A DNA stretch of 64,000 bases from Mycolicibacterium neoaurum ATCC 25795. Lineage in GTDB: Bacteria > Actinomycetota > Actinomycetes > Mycobacteriales > Mycobacteriaceae. The notes below the pieces were generated by a model. It ran no database searches, was not told where the DNA came from, and saw only the letters and a list, made by a program, of their open reading frames with translations. Location of the stretch: positions 248,001 to 312,000 of the forward strand of contig NZ_JMDW01000011.1 in NCBI RefSeq assembly GCF_000691525.1, written 5' to 3'. Positions 9,171 to 18,376 of the stretch are shown piece after piece. The translations under genes were made by a program, and so were the position numbers. Positions within the stretch are counted from its first letter, which is position 1. Each line of letters starts with the position of its first letter.

Positions 9171-10382
9171 ATGGCAATCAATCTGGAAATGCCGCGCAAA
9201 CTGCGGGCAGTCATCGAAAAGGGACATCAGGGTGCCGCCGAGATGCTGCGCCCCATCTCCCGCAAGTACGACCTCGCCGAGCACGCCTACCCGGTGGAGC
9301 TCGACACACTGGCCACGTTGTTCGAGGGCATCTCGGCGGCCAAGACCATCTCCTTCGCCGGTGCCGACGGCGTCGGTGGCGGTGATGTCGACGGCAAGTC
9401 GAATATCAACGGCGCCAACATGTCCGCGTTGGTGAACGCACTCGAGGTCTCCTGGGGCGACGTCGCGCTGCTGCTGTCGATCCCCTATCAGGGACTCGGT
9501 AATGCCGCGATCTCCAGTGTGGCGACCAAAGAGCAACTCGAACGGCTCGGCAAGGTGTGGGCCGCGATGGCTATCACCGAACCGGGCTTCGGGTCCGATT
9601 CGGCGGCGGTGACCACCACCGCGGTCCTCGACGGCGACGAGTACGTGATCAACGGCGAGAAGATCTACGTCACGGCCGGATCGCGGGCCAGCCACATCGT
9701 GGTGTGGGCAACGGTCGACAAGTCGTTGGGCCGCGCCGCTATCAAGTCGTTCATCGTTCCCCGCGAACACCCCGGTGTCACCGTCGAACGGCTCGAGCAC
9801 AAGCTCGGCATCAAGGCCTCCGACACCGCGGCGATCCGCTTCGAGAATGCCCGGATCCCCAAGGAGAACCTGCTGGGTGATCCGGAAGTCAAGGTGGACA
9901 AGGGTTTCGGCGGGGTCATGGAGACCTTCGACAACACCCGGCCGATCGTGGCGGCGATGGCTGTCGGCGTGGCACGCGCCGCGCTGGAGGAACTGCGGGT
10001 CATCCTCACCGAGGCGGGCATCGAGATCTCCTACGACAAGCCGGCGCACGCCCAGAGCGCTCCGGCGGCCGAGTTTCTTCGCATGGAGGCCGAGTGGGAG
10101 TCCGGCTATCTGCTGACCGTGCGGTCGGCGTGGCAGGCCGACAACAAGATCCCGAACTCGAAAGAGGCCTCCATGGGCAAGGCCAAGGCCGCTCGGGTCG
10201 GCAGCGATATCACGTTGAAGGCTGTCGAGATGTCCGGCACGGTCGGTTACTCCGAGCAGTCGCTGCTGGAGAAGTGGGCTCGCGATTCGAAGATCCTCGA
10301 CATCTTCGAGGGCACCCAGCAGATCCAGCAACTGGTGGTGGCCCGCCGTCTGCTGGGGCTGTCCTCTGCCGAGTTGAAGTAG
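9171..10382 (+). CDS. fadE23: Acyl-CoA dehydrogenase FadE23
   Basis: Second acyl-CoA dehydrogenase of the pair, 403 residues, ATG at 9171 with AGAAAGG upstream. The flavin and substrate motifs are intact: AITEPGFGSDSAAVTTTA around 128-145, and DIFEGTQQIQQLVVARRL near the C-terminus, in the region that closes the active site. It opens with MAINLEMPRKLRAVIEKG, as in Rv3140. The substrate is unknown; co-transcription with fadE24 suggests a shared lipid or cell-envelope-related acyl-CoA. Confidence 0.88.
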   Translation: MAINLEMPRKLRAVIEKGHQGAAEMLRPISRKYDLAEHAYPVELDTLATLFEGISAAKTISFAGADGVGGGDVDGKSNINGANMSALVNALEVSWGDVALLLSIPYQGLGNAAISSVATKEQLERLGKVWAAMAITEPGFGSDSAAVTTTAVLDGDEYVINGEKIYVTAGSRASHIVVWATVDKSLGRAAIKSFIVPREHPGVTVERLEHKLGIKASDTAAIRFENARIPKENLLGDPEVKVDKGFGGVMETFDNTRPIVAAMAVGVARAALEELRVILTEAGIEISYDKPAHAQSAPAAEFLRMEAEWESGYLLTVRSAWQADNKIPNSKEASMGKAKAARVGSDITLKAVEMSGTVGYSEQSLLEKWARDSKILDIFEGTQQIQQLVVARRLLGLSSAELK

Positions 10383-10398
10383 TCCGTCGGGCAAATAT

Positions 10399-10414
10399 GA
10401 GTAGCGCACTACTC
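10399..10414. promoter_or_regulatory. Inverted repeat upstream of the FAD oxidoreductase gene
   Basis: GAGTAG, spacer CGCA, CTACTC: a perfect 6-bp inverted repeat in a relatively AT-rich patch, 35 bp upstream of the next gene and 16 bp after fadE23. TACTCT at 10410-10415 fits a -10 element. The half-site GAGTA also occurs in the fadE24 palindrome but in the opposite arrangement, so a shared regulator is not established. Confidence 0.45.
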
Positions 10415-10449
10415 TAAGTGGCGGCCTCCGGGTCCCGCAGACTTCGAGT

Positions 10450-11841
10450 ATGGCGATCGTGGGCGAGCGGGCGGTGGTGCTGGGAGGGAGCATCGCCGGC
10501 CTGCTCGCCGCGCGGGTCCTCGCCGAGCACTACCGGAGCGTCACCATCGTCGAACGCGATGACCTGACCGAGGACCCGGACGCCCGGCGCGGCGTATCGC
10601 ATTTCCGCTACGGCCGGGTCTTGCCGCCCGCCGCCACCGTGCTTCTCGCCCAACTGTTTCCGGGGTTCGAGGACGATCTCGCCGCCGAGGGGGTTCCCTC
10701 GTTGCGCGGCGACAGCCTCACCCGGCTACACATCCGCGTGGGCGGGCACCGGCTGGCTCAGGACCGTGATGTCCACCGGCCCGATGCGGCGACGATGCAC
10801 TTCCCCAGTTCCGGACTGGTCGAACGCACCATCCGCCGGCGGGTCCAAGCCATGGGGAACGTCACGATCCTCGACGACCGCCTCGCCGTCGGACTGGTAA
10901 GCACCGCCGACGGGTCCGCCGTCACCGGTGTCGAGGTGGCGCACGGGCAGACAACGTCCGTGCTGGACGCCGATCTCGTCGTCGATGCGACCGGCCGGGC
11001 GTCACGCACGCCCGTGCTGCTCGAACGACTGGGCTACAGTCGGCCCCCCGAGGACGATGTCGTCGTCAAACTGGCCTACGCCAGCCAGCGCCTGCAGATG
11101 CCTCCCGGCTCCCTGCCCGAGCAGCTGGTGGCCTATCTGCCGGAACCCGAGCGACCGTCGATGTGGTCACTGGTCGGTCATGAGAAGAACACCTGGACGC
11201 TCACCATCGGTTCGTTGGCCGGTCACCCACCGCCGGCCAATCGCCCGGAGATGCTCTCCGTCGGCGACGGCCTGGTACCCGATCGGGTGCTGGCTGCGGT
11301 GCGTGCCGCGACACCTGTCGGCGAGGCGGTGCATTTCCGGGTGCCATCGAACCGGTGGCGTCGTTACGACAAGCTCAAGCGTCTTCCGCGGGGCCTGCTG
11401 GTGGTCGGCGACGCGATCTGCAGTGTCAACCCGGTGTACGGCCAGGGTCTGACCTTGTCGGCCATCGAGGCGACCATCCTGCGGGACTGCCTGCGCCACG
11501 GCGACGCAAACCTGGGCCGGCGGTTCTTCCGCGCGTGCACCCCGAGGCTGCGGAGCGCATGGCGTATCGCGGTCGGTTCGGACCTGGCGCTGCCGGAGGT
11601 CGAGGGGCACCGCCGGCTCTGGGTGCGTGTGACGCAGCCCTGCCTGGCTGCGGTCACGGCGGCCGCCGAAACCGATCCGCACGTCGCCGTGGACCTGATC
11701 AAGGTGACCGGATTGCTGGATTCACCCACCCAACTCATGCGGCCGGCGTTCGTGCGCCGGGTCGTACGCGCCAACCAGACTCGGCGCGGGTCGCGATCTG
11801 AGGGGAATCGCGACCCGCGCCGCACCCAGCTCGTCCCGTAA
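10450..11841 (+). CDS. FAD-dependent monooxygenase/oxidoreductase (PHBH-like fold)
   Basis: Flavoprotein of 463 residues. The dinucleotide motif is GGSIAG (12-17), a variant of GxGxxG, followed by an acidic end of strand (VTIVERDD, 31-38). VVDATGR lies at 177-183, and the GD motif with following helix (VVGDAICSVNPVYGQGL) at about 318-334 contacts the flavin ribityl chain. This is the layout of p-hydroxybenzoate-hydroxylase-like and geranylgeranyl-reductase-like enzymes. The substrate cannot be inferred. It has its own putative promoter repeat and ends at a strong terminator. Confidence 0.75.
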   Translation: MAIVGERAVVLGGSIAGLLAARVLAEHYRSVTIVERDDLTEDPDARRGVSHFRYGRVLPPAATVLLAQLFPGFEDDLAAEGVPSLRGDSLTRLHIRVGGHRLAQDRDVHRPDAATMHFPSSGLVERTIRRRVQAMGNVTILDDRLAVGLVSTADGSAVTGVEVAHGQTTSVLDADLVVDATGRASRTPVLLERLGYSRPPEDDVVVKLAYASQRLQMPPGSLPEQLVAYLPEPERPSMWSLVGHEKNTWTLTIGSLAGHPPPANRPEMLSVGDGLVPDRVLAAVRAATPVGEAVHFRVPSNRWRRYDKLKRLPRGLLVVGDAICSVNPVYGQGLTLSAIEATILRDCLRHGDANLGRRFFRACTPRLRSAWRIAVGSDLALPEVEGHRRLWVRVTQPCLAAVTAAAETDPHVAVDLIKVTGLLDSPTQLMRPAFVRRVVRANQTRRGSRSEGNRDPRRTQLVP

Positions 11842-11888
11842 GGGAGATAAGACGGGGGTACCGGGGGGAACCCCCTGGGGGGAAAAGG

Positions 11889-11925
11889 AAATCCCCCCGA
11901 GGCCGCAGGGCCTCGGGGGGATTTT
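11889..11925. terminator. Strong bidirectional terminator
   Basis: A 16-bp perfect stem (11889-11904 with 11909-11924) with a GCAG loop, flanked by A-rich sequence on the left and TTTT on the right, so it reads as an intrinsic terminator on both strands. It sits between the convergent FAD oxidoreductase and Ag85-like genes. A G-run and C-run just upstream (11855-11880) may add structure. Confidence 0.92.
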
Positions 11926-11943
11926 CGCTTATCAGTACCTGAC

Positions 11944-12939
<996 letters not shown>

Positions 12940-12984
12940 TCACGGTCCCGCCCGACCCTCGGTGCTGTGTGCCCAACACCCAGA

Positions 12985-13016
12985 GATACCGCAGTGCTCC
13001 CTTGCACTGCGGTATC
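12985..13016. promoter_or_regulatory. 13-bp perfect inverted repeat between Ag85-like and TetR genes
   Basis: GATACCGCAGTGC and GCACTGCGGTATC separated by TCCCTT. It lies 69 bp upstream of the Ag85-like start and 132 bp upstream of the TetR start, in the 233-bp divergent region. It can be a dimer-binding operator or, if transcribed, a stable hairpin in the Ag85-like 5' leader. The rest of this intergenic region shows no clear -35/-10 pair. Confidence 0.7.
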
Positions 13017-13148
13017 CGTGTCCGCTCGCATTACTCCGATTGGATTGCGGAGCGGACCGAGAATTCAGTTGTCGCGAGTTGCAGTAAAACATGCAGCCAG
13101 CGCGTACAGAAAGTCAGGTGCTCGGCGCGCCGTCGTAGGCTGCCGGTC

Positions 13149-13715
13149 ATGACGACCGCTCCGAAGCCGTCCGGCAGCCGCCTGACCACGGATGACTGGC
13201 TTCAGGCCGGCTACACGATCCTCGCTGAGGACGGTCTCAAATCTCTTAAAATAGATGCGCTGTGTCGCCGCCTCGGCGTGACCAAGGGCAGCTTCTATTG
13301 GCACTTCCACGACATGGCGGGCTACCGGGCCGCACTCATCGAGTCCTGGGGCGATCTGCGTGATGACGATCGGCGCCGCATCGAGGCCGTCGACGAGCTG
13401 CCCCCGCGGGACCGGCTGGTCCAGATGATGGCGTCCCTGGTGAGTCCGCGGCACTGGACGCTGGAACGGGCCATGCGCGAGTGGGCCCGAACCGACGAGG
13501 CCGTCGCCGACAGCGTGCGTGCCGCCGACCGACGGATCCTGGCCGCGGTGCGCAGGGCGTTCGAGGACCTCGGGTTCGACGCCCAGGATGCGGATCTGCG
13601 TGCCAACGCCACCTTCGCGGCCGGTATCGGCTTTCTGCACCTGTTGGGCAAGGCTCCCGACAGCCGACTGTCCGAGCAGAGCGAGCGGTTCCTGGACCTG
13701 ATGGTCACCCACTGA
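13149..13715 (+). CDS. TetR-family transcriptional regulator
   Basis: DNA-binding regulator of 188 residues, taking ATG 13149 (MTTAPKPSGSRLTTDDWL); the longer open frame upstream has no homology. The helix-turn-helix is at about 32-51 (SLKIDALCRRLGVTKGSFYW), with the usual GSFYWHF turn. The ligand domain follows and ends at 188. It is divergent from the Ag85-like gene and 36 bp upstream of a flavin monooxygenase gene; a palindrome in that gap makes the monooxygenase the more likely target. The ligand is unknown. Confidence 0.88.
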   Translation: MTTAPKPSGSRLTTDDWLQAGYTILAEDGLKSLKIDALCRRLGVTKGSFYWHFHDMAGYRAALIESWGDLRDDDRRRIEAVDELPPRDRLVQMMASLVSPRHWTLERAMREWARTDEAVADSVRAADRRILAAVRRAFEDLGFDAQDADLRANATFAAGIGFLHLLGKAPDSRLSEQSERFLDLMVTH

Positions 13716-13740
13716 CCACTTCCATACCAAAAGGTATGGT
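13712..13740 (+). promoter_or_regulatory. Promoter with overlapping palindromic operator for the monooxygenase gene
   Basis: CTGACC at 13712-13717, a 17-bp spacer, and TATGGT at 13735-13740 form a sigma-70-type promoter. The perfect repeat CCATACC-AAAA-GGTATGG (13722-13739) covers the spacer and -10. Transcription would start about 5 bp before the ATG at 13752, giving a nearly leaderless message. Likely the binding site of the adjacent TetR protein (inference). Confidence 0.6.
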
Positions 13741-13751
13741 ACGTTTCGGGC

Positions 13752-14915
13752 ATGACGACGACCGAGGCACGTTGCGTGATCACTGATGAGTTCGTGGCGG
13801 CCTTGGCCGCGCGCGCCGAGGAGGCCGAGACCCTGCGCCGGTTACCCGATGCGACGGTGGCCGACCTGACCGCCACGGGGTTCACCGATCTCTTGGTCCC
13901 AGCGGCCTACGGCGGCCGTCAGGCGCCGTTCCCCGCCCTGCTCGACCCGGTGCGCCGGATGGCCCACGGGTGCACCTCCAGCGCGTGGACCATCGGCTTC
14001 CTGACCCTGCACAACTGGATGCTCGCGCTATTCGGCGAGCAGGCCCAGCAGGAGGCGTTCACCGACCGCCCGTTCCTGGCTCCCGCCCCGCTCGCGCCGA
14101 CCGGTCGGGGTGTTCCCGTGGACGGCGGCATCCGATTGACCGGCCGCTGGTCGTGGGCCACCGGCGTGATGCACGCCAACTGGATCATCGTGTCCGCGCT
14201 GTGCGGACCCGATGACGGCCTGTTCCCCGCACTGGCACTGCTCCCGGCCGCCGATATCACCGTCGAGGACGTCTGGCACACCGACGGCATGCGGGCGACG
14301 GGCTCCAACGACGCCGTCATCACCGATGTGTTCGTCCCCGAGCACCGACTGGTGCGAATCACCGATATCTACGCCGGCACCGCGCCCGGCGCCGGACTGC
14401 ACGACAGCCCGACCTACCGCTGGCCGATGGTGCCGGCCCTGGCCCTGCTGTCGGCGATGCCAGCCCTCGGCAGCGCCGAACGCGTGACCGAGATCTACGC
14501 CCAGCGCCTGGCCGAGCGCGTGCTGGCCTACGAGGGCGTCATGCAGAAGGACAAACCGATCGCCCAGGCCCGGCTCGCGGGCGCGCACGTGCGCCTTCGC
14601 GCCCTGCGCGGACTGCTCGCCGACACCGTTGGGGAGATCGAGACGATCGTCGCGGCGGGTGACAGTGTCGACAAGCCGGTGCGCGCCCAGGCTCGGTTGG
14701 CCGCGGCGCACATCGTGGCGGAATCGAAGGCCGTCATCGCCGATCTGATGGGGGCAGGCGGCGCGAGCATCCATTTCTTGTCCAGCCCCATGCAGCGTTT
14801 CAAGCGCGATGTGGACGTGCTGTCCGGGCACGTCGTCTTCGACTACGACACCGCACGGGAGCTGGCCGGGGCCCTGAGCCTCGGCATGAAGATCCCCCGT
14901 ACCTCGATGATCTAG
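13752..14915 (+). CDS. Flavin-dependent monooxygenase, acyl-CoA dehydrogenase fold (group D)
   Basis: The 387-residue product has the acyl-CoA dehydrogenase fold but resembles the HsaA/hydroxylase branch: TGFTDLLVPAAYGGRQ near the start, GRWSWATGVMHANWIIV in the central beta domain, and HIVAESKAVIADLMGAGGA in the C-terminal helices. Such enzymes use reduced flavin and oxygen to hydroxylate a substrate, with a separate reductase. The following gene encodes an FMN-binding azoreductase-like protein that could supply the reduced flavin (inference). Substrate unknown. A dehydrogenase activity remains possible. Confidence 0.75.
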   Translation: MTTTEARCVITDEFVAALAARAEEAETLRRLPDATVADLTATGFTDLLVPAAYGGRQAPFPALLDPVRRMAHGCTSSAWTIGFLTLHNWMLALFGEQAQQEAFTDRPFLAPAPLAPTGRGVPVDGGIRLTGRWSWATGVMHANWIIVSALCGPDDGLFPALALLPAADITVEDVWHTDGMRATGSNDAVITDVFVPEHRLVRITDIYAGTAPGAGLHDSPTYRWPMVPALALLSAMPALGSAERVTEIYAQRLAERVLAYEGVMQKDKPIAQARLAGAHVRLRALRGLLADTVGEIETIVAAGDSVDKPVRAQARLAAAHIVAESKAVIADLMGAGGASIHFLSSPMQRFKRDVDVLSGHVVFDYDTARELAGALSLGMKIPRTSMI

Positions 14916-14930
14916 GAAGTGGCGTCCGAC

Positions 14931-15539
14931 ATGAGCACCCTCTGGATCGAGGGCAGCCCGAAGGGCGATGACGCGCTGTCCTCTCAACTTGCCGAAGCAT
15001 TCCTGGAAGGCACTCGTTATCAACGCTTCTCGGTATGGGATGAGGATCTGCTGAGATTCGGCCACGATGCGGCGGTGGCCAAGTTCGCTCCCCTTTTCGG
15101 TGACACCGTCACCGACCGACAGCAGGACATCTGGCAGCAGGTGCTCGACGAGATCGAGCGGGTACGCAGTTTCGACCGGCTGGTGATCTCGTCACCGATG
15201 TGGAACTGGCACATACCCCATGCGTTGAAGGCCTGGATCGACATCATCGTGCAGCCGGTCGCCAGCTTCACCCTCGACGCCGAAGGGCGGCATGTCGGCA
15301 CCCTCGGCGACGGAAAACCTGTCCAGCTCATCCTGACCCGCAGCAGTGCCTATGACGGACGACATCCCGAACTGCACGATTTCCAGCGCCCGTATCTGGA
15401 GTACGTATTCGGCATGCTCGGCTACCGGGTGCGGACACTCGTGATCGAGCCCACAACCCGCTGGAAGCCCGATGAGCGGGCACGGATGCGCACCGAGGCA
15501 ATCGAATTGGCTCGCCGAGCCGGGGCAGCGACGGGGTGA
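14931..15539 (+). CDS. FMN-dependent NADH-azoreductase-like flavoprotein
   Basis: Flavodoxin-fold quinone/azo reductase family (AcpD-like), 202 residues from ATG 14931; a GTG at 14919 is too close to the upstream stop for a good ribosome site. IEGSPKGDDALSSQLAEAF (6-24) is the FMN phosphate-binding start and SPMWNWHIPHALKAWID (88-104) the conserved flavin-isoalloxazine segment. It is 15 bp downstream of the flavin monooxygenase gene and probably cotranscribed. Function may be flavin or quinone reduction. A hairpin follows the stop. Confidence 0.8.
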   Translation: MSTLWIEGSPKGDDALSSQLAEAFLEGTRYQRFSVWDEDLLRFGHDAAVAKFAPLFGDTVTDRQQDIWQQVLDEIERVRSFDRLVISSPMWNWHIPHALKAWIDIIVQPVASFTLDAEGRHVGTLGDGKPVQLILTRSSAYDGRHPELHDFQRPYLEYVFGMLGYRVRTLVIEPTTRWKPDERARMRTEAIELARRAGAATG

Positions 15540-15559
15540 CCGCTCGAAGCAATGTCGGT

Positions 15560-15586
15560 GTGTCCGAACCGTCGGGACCCGGACAC
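15560..15586 (+). terminator. Hairpin after the azoreductase-like gene
   Basis: GTGTCCG (15560-15566) pairs with CGGACAC (15580-15586) around a 13-nt loop, 21 bp after the stop codon. There is no U-tract. It is the only structure I see in the 15540-15714 stretch. Confidence 0.45.
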
Positions 15587-15714
15587 CACCTTTGACCAGC
15601 ATCGATCGTCGCGAATCTGAGCCTGCCACCGTCGGCACGTAGCATTACCGCGACCCTGGCGATACTCGGCGGACGACGCCACGCCGATCGACGGCACCGA
15701 TATGAGATAGCGAC

Positions 15715-15915
15715 ATGAGCGACGAGACATCTGCGGGCGAAGCCATTGCGCTCGCCGACCCGCAGGAGCCACCGAAGCCGCGAGCACCGGCCACTCCAGC
15801 CGGCGAGGATGGCGCGACCACTCCGGGTGGTCCCGTCATGGTTCTGGTGGGCGTGAGCGCGTTCATCACCTACAAGGTGTGGCGATATCGGCGCAGGCGC
15901 GCGCACCGCCGCTAG
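15715..15915 (+). CDS. Small predicted membrane protein
   Basis: A 66-residue ORF from ATG 15715. Residues 1-38 are acidic and Pro/Ala-rich; a hydrophobic segment GPVMVLVGVSAFITYKVW (about 39-56) is followed by a strongly basic tail (RYRRRRAHRR). This fits a single-pass protein with a cytoplasmic basic C-terminus. I recognise no family, and the upstream region has only a weak ribosome site (GAGATAGCGAC). It occupies part of an otherwise empty 511-bp stretch. Confidence 0.45.
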   Translation: MSDETSAGEAIALADPQEPPKPRAPATPAGEDGATTPGGPVMVLVGVSAFITYKVWRYRRRRAHRR

Positions 15916-15984
15916 CCACACGCCCGCATCCGACGCACAGACAGCGGACTCGTCGTCACCGGCGAAACCGGCTCCCCCGGGCCC

Positions 15985-16019
15985 TTGCATACGACCAAAA
16001 CAAAAAGTAATGTCACTTT
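15985..16019 (+). promoter_or_regulatory. Promoter and overlapping operator of the HGD-like operon
   Basis: TTGCAT (15985-15990), 17-bp spacer, TAATGT (16008-16013). The inverted repeat AAAGT-AATGTC-ACTTT (16004-16019) brackets the -10. The segment is unusually A-rich for this genome. A strong GAGGAG at 16041-16046 precedes the ATG at 16051. The TetR gene inside the operon (20494) is the obvious candidate repressor (inference). Confidence 0.68.
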
Positions 16020-16050
16020 CAGTTTTCCGGACCGACATCCGAGGAGCACC

Positions 16051-17154
16051 ATGGAATCCTTTGTCCACCTTCGGAAAGGCAAGACGCCCAAGCGGGTGCA
16101 CGCCGATCTGGACGGTCTCAAAGACGACGAACTCGGCCGAGGTGGCTTCGTCGGCCGCACCGCCAACATGTACCGGCGCAACGATCCGACCGCGTACCGC
16201 ACGGTGGGGCCCCTGCGTCCCACCGATGTGCTGTCCTCGGAACTCAAGCCCGGCGATGCCACCGATGCACATGGCGGTCCACTACTGATGTTCAGCAATG
16301 CCGACTGCCAGGTGCTGCTGAGCAGGCGCACCGAGCCGATGCCGTTCTTCGTGCGTTATGTCGACGGCGATCTGCTGCTGTTCGTGCACAAGGGCGCCGG
16401 ACTGCTGGAGACCGAATTCGGCCCGTTGCGCTATCGCGAAGGCGATTGGGTCTACATCCCCAAGGCGTGCACCTTCCGGCAGGTGCCCGATGAAGAATCG
16501 ACCTGGCTCATGATCCAGGCCACCGACGACTTCCGGGTACCGCCAGCGGGCACGCTGGGCCGGCATTTCCCGTTCGACCCGGCACAGGTGACCATTCCCG
16601 AGCCCTCCCCCATCGACGACGACGGCAGGGACGAATACGAGGTGCGACTCATCCACTCACCGGTCCAGGGGGCGGGCTCCACTTCGTTGTTCTATCAACA
16701 CAATCCGCTCGACGTCGAGGGGTGGCGCGGGGACAACTTCCCGTTCACGTTCAACATCGAGGACTACACCGTCATCACCTCCGAGAGCGTGCACCTGCCT
16801 CCGACGGTGCATCTGTTCATGCAGGCAACCGGGGTATACGTGATGAACTTCCTGCCCAAGCCCGCCGAAAGCGTCCCGGGCACCGAACGCACCCCGTGGT
16901 ATCACCGCAACGTCGACTACGACGAGATCGCGTTCTTCCACTCCGGTTCGCTCTACGGCATCCCGATGCCACCCGGACTGGTTTCGCATGCGCCGCAAGG
17001 AGTTCACCACGGCGCACCGGAAAAGGCACGCGAACGGGCCCGCCGCAAGTTCGACGACTACGACCGGGTGGACTGGTCGGTGATCGCCATCGACACGCGG
17101 CGGCGGCTCACTCCGTCCGCCGAGATCCTCGCCAACGACCTGGGACAACACTGA
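16051..17154 (+). CDS. Homogentisate 1,2-dioxygenase-family protein
   Basis: Cupin-fold, iron-dependent aromatic ring-cleaving family. The start is ATG 16051 with GAGGAG upstream, giving 367 residues, shorter than the 440 or so of classical enzymes. The predicted iron ligands are present: His285 in WYHRN, Glu292 in DYDEI, and His319/His320 in PQGVHHG. The second half is best conserved (VYVMNFLPKP, FFHSGSLYGIP). It heads an eight-gene cluster with CoA-transferase, lyase and acyl-CoA dehydrogenase genes rather than the usual fumarylacetoacetase and maleylacetoacetate isomerase. The true substrate may therefore differ from homogentisate. Confidence 0.75.
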   Translation: MESFVHLRKGKTPKRVHADLDGLKDDELGRGGFVGRTANMYRRNDPTAYRTVGPLRPTDVLSSELKPGDATDAHGGPLLMFSNADCQVLLSRRTEPMPFFVRYVDGDLLLFVHKGAGLLETEFGPLRYREGDWVYIPKACTFRQVPDEESTWLMIQATDDFRVPPAGTLGRHFPFDPAQVTIPEPSPIDDDGRDEYEVRLIHSPVQGAGSTSLFYQHNPLDVEGWRGDNFPFTFNIEDYTVITSESVHLPPTVHLFMQATGVYVMNFLPKPAESVPGTERTPWYHRNVDYDEIAFFHSGSLYGIPMPPGLVSHAPQGVHHGAPEKARERARRKFDDYDRVDWSVIAIDTRRRLTPSAEILANDLGQH

Positions 17155-17185
17155 TGAGCGCCTGCGCGAAGAAGGAACAGCACTG

Positions 17186-18376
17186 ATGAGCATCACCGAA
17201 GCGCCCGTCAAGCACGAGTACGACCGCATCCCGTATCTGGTTGCCTACCAGAATAATTCGAGTGTCCGCGACGTCTACGGCGGCGTCGCCGAACTGGTCG
17301 TCCTGGAGAGCTACCTACTCAAGCCGAAGGACAAGCCATCCGATACGGTGCTGGTCTTCATGCACCCGATCGGTGGCGGTGCCTATCTGCCGATGATCAA
17401 TGCGTTGGCCCGCGCGGGCCATCACGTCATCTACTGCAACAGCCGCTTCCGCGGCACCGACTCGGCATTGCTCATGGAGAAGGTCGTCGAAGACCTCGGC
17501 GAGTGCATCAAGGATGCCAAGAACCGCCTGGGCTACTCGAAAGTCGTGCTGGCCGGGTGGAGTGGCGGCGGCTCGCTGTCGGTGTTCTACCAACAGCAGG
17601 CACAGCACCCGACCGTGACCGCGAGCCCCTCCGGTGACGGACCGGACCTCACCAAGCTCGGTCTCATTCCCGCCGACGCCATCATGCTGCTGGCGGCCCA
17701 CATCAGCAGGCACGGCACCATGACCGAGTGGATGGACGCCTCCATCCTCGACGAGAACGACCCCTCCCGACGGGATCCCGAGCTCGACCTCTACAACCCG
17801 GACAATCCGAACCAGCCGCCCTACACGCCGGAGTTCCTCGATCGCTACCACGCGGCACAGATCGCCAGGAACCGTCGGATCACGAAGTGGGTCAAAGAGA
17901 AACTGGCGGAACTGAGGGCCGCCGGACGACCGGATGACGAGTACGCCTTCGTCGTGCACGGCACCATGGCCGACCCGCGCTGGCTGGATCCGACCGTGGA
18001 TCCCAACGAACGCACCCCGGGGCAGTGCTATCTGGGCGATCCTCAGGTGGTGAACATGAGCCCGGTGGGACTGGCCCGGTTCTGCACGCTGCGCAGCTGG
18101 CTGTCACAGTGGAGCTATGACGACGCCAACGGCGATGCGGTCAAGGCAGGCCCTGATATCGCGGTGCCGACCTTGGTGATCGGCAACCTGGCCGACGATG
18201 CCTGCACGCCCAGCCACACCAGAAGGTTGTTCGAGGCGATCGGGCACCCCGACAAAGAGATGCACGAGATCCACGGCGCCAACCATTACTACTCCGGTCC
18301 CGATCAGCGTGGAACCCTGCGCCAGGCGGTCGCCATCTGCACCGATTGGCTACACCGGCACGGGTTGTCGACCTGA
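17186..18376 (+). CDS. Alpha/beta hydrolase
   Basis: A 396-residue hydrolase. The nucleophile elbow is GWSGGG with Ser126, the oxyanion region HPIGGGAYLP is at 60-69, and a late His367 in HGANHYYSG completes the likely triad. A lid-like insertion (about 185-290) is rich in charged residues. It is 31 bp after the dioxygenase-like gene and its TGA overlaps the next ATG, so it belongs to the operon. It may cleave a ring-fission product or an ester or thioester substrate; this is inference from context only. Confidence 0.78.
   Translation: MSITEAPVKHEYDRIPYLVAYQNNSSVRDVYGGVAELVVLESYLLKPKDKPSDTVLVFMHPIGGGAYLPMINALARAGHHVIYCNSRFRGTDSALLMEKVVEDLGECIKDAKNRLGYSKVVLAGWSGGGSLSVFYQQQAQHPTVTASPSGDGPDLTKLGLIPADAIMLLAAHISRHGTMTEWMDASILDENDPSRRDPELDLYNPDNPNQPPYTPEFLDRYHAAQIARNRRITKWVKEKLAELRAAGRPDDEYAFVVHGTMADPRWLDPTVDPNERTPGQCYLGDPQVVNMSPVGLARFCTLRSWLSQWSYDDANGDAVKAGPDIAVPTLVIGNLADDACTPSHTRRLFEAIGHPDKEMHEIHGANHYYSGPDQRGTLRQAVAICTDWLHRHGLST

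Noticed and set aside
7481..10493. Two antisense open frames of over 500 codons opposite fadE24 and fadE23
   Set aside because: Composition and lack of motifs mark them as shadows of the dehydrogenase genes.
11855..11925. Possible riboswitch in the G/C-run region
   Set aside because: It lies between two convergent 3' ends and folds as a simple terminator stem.
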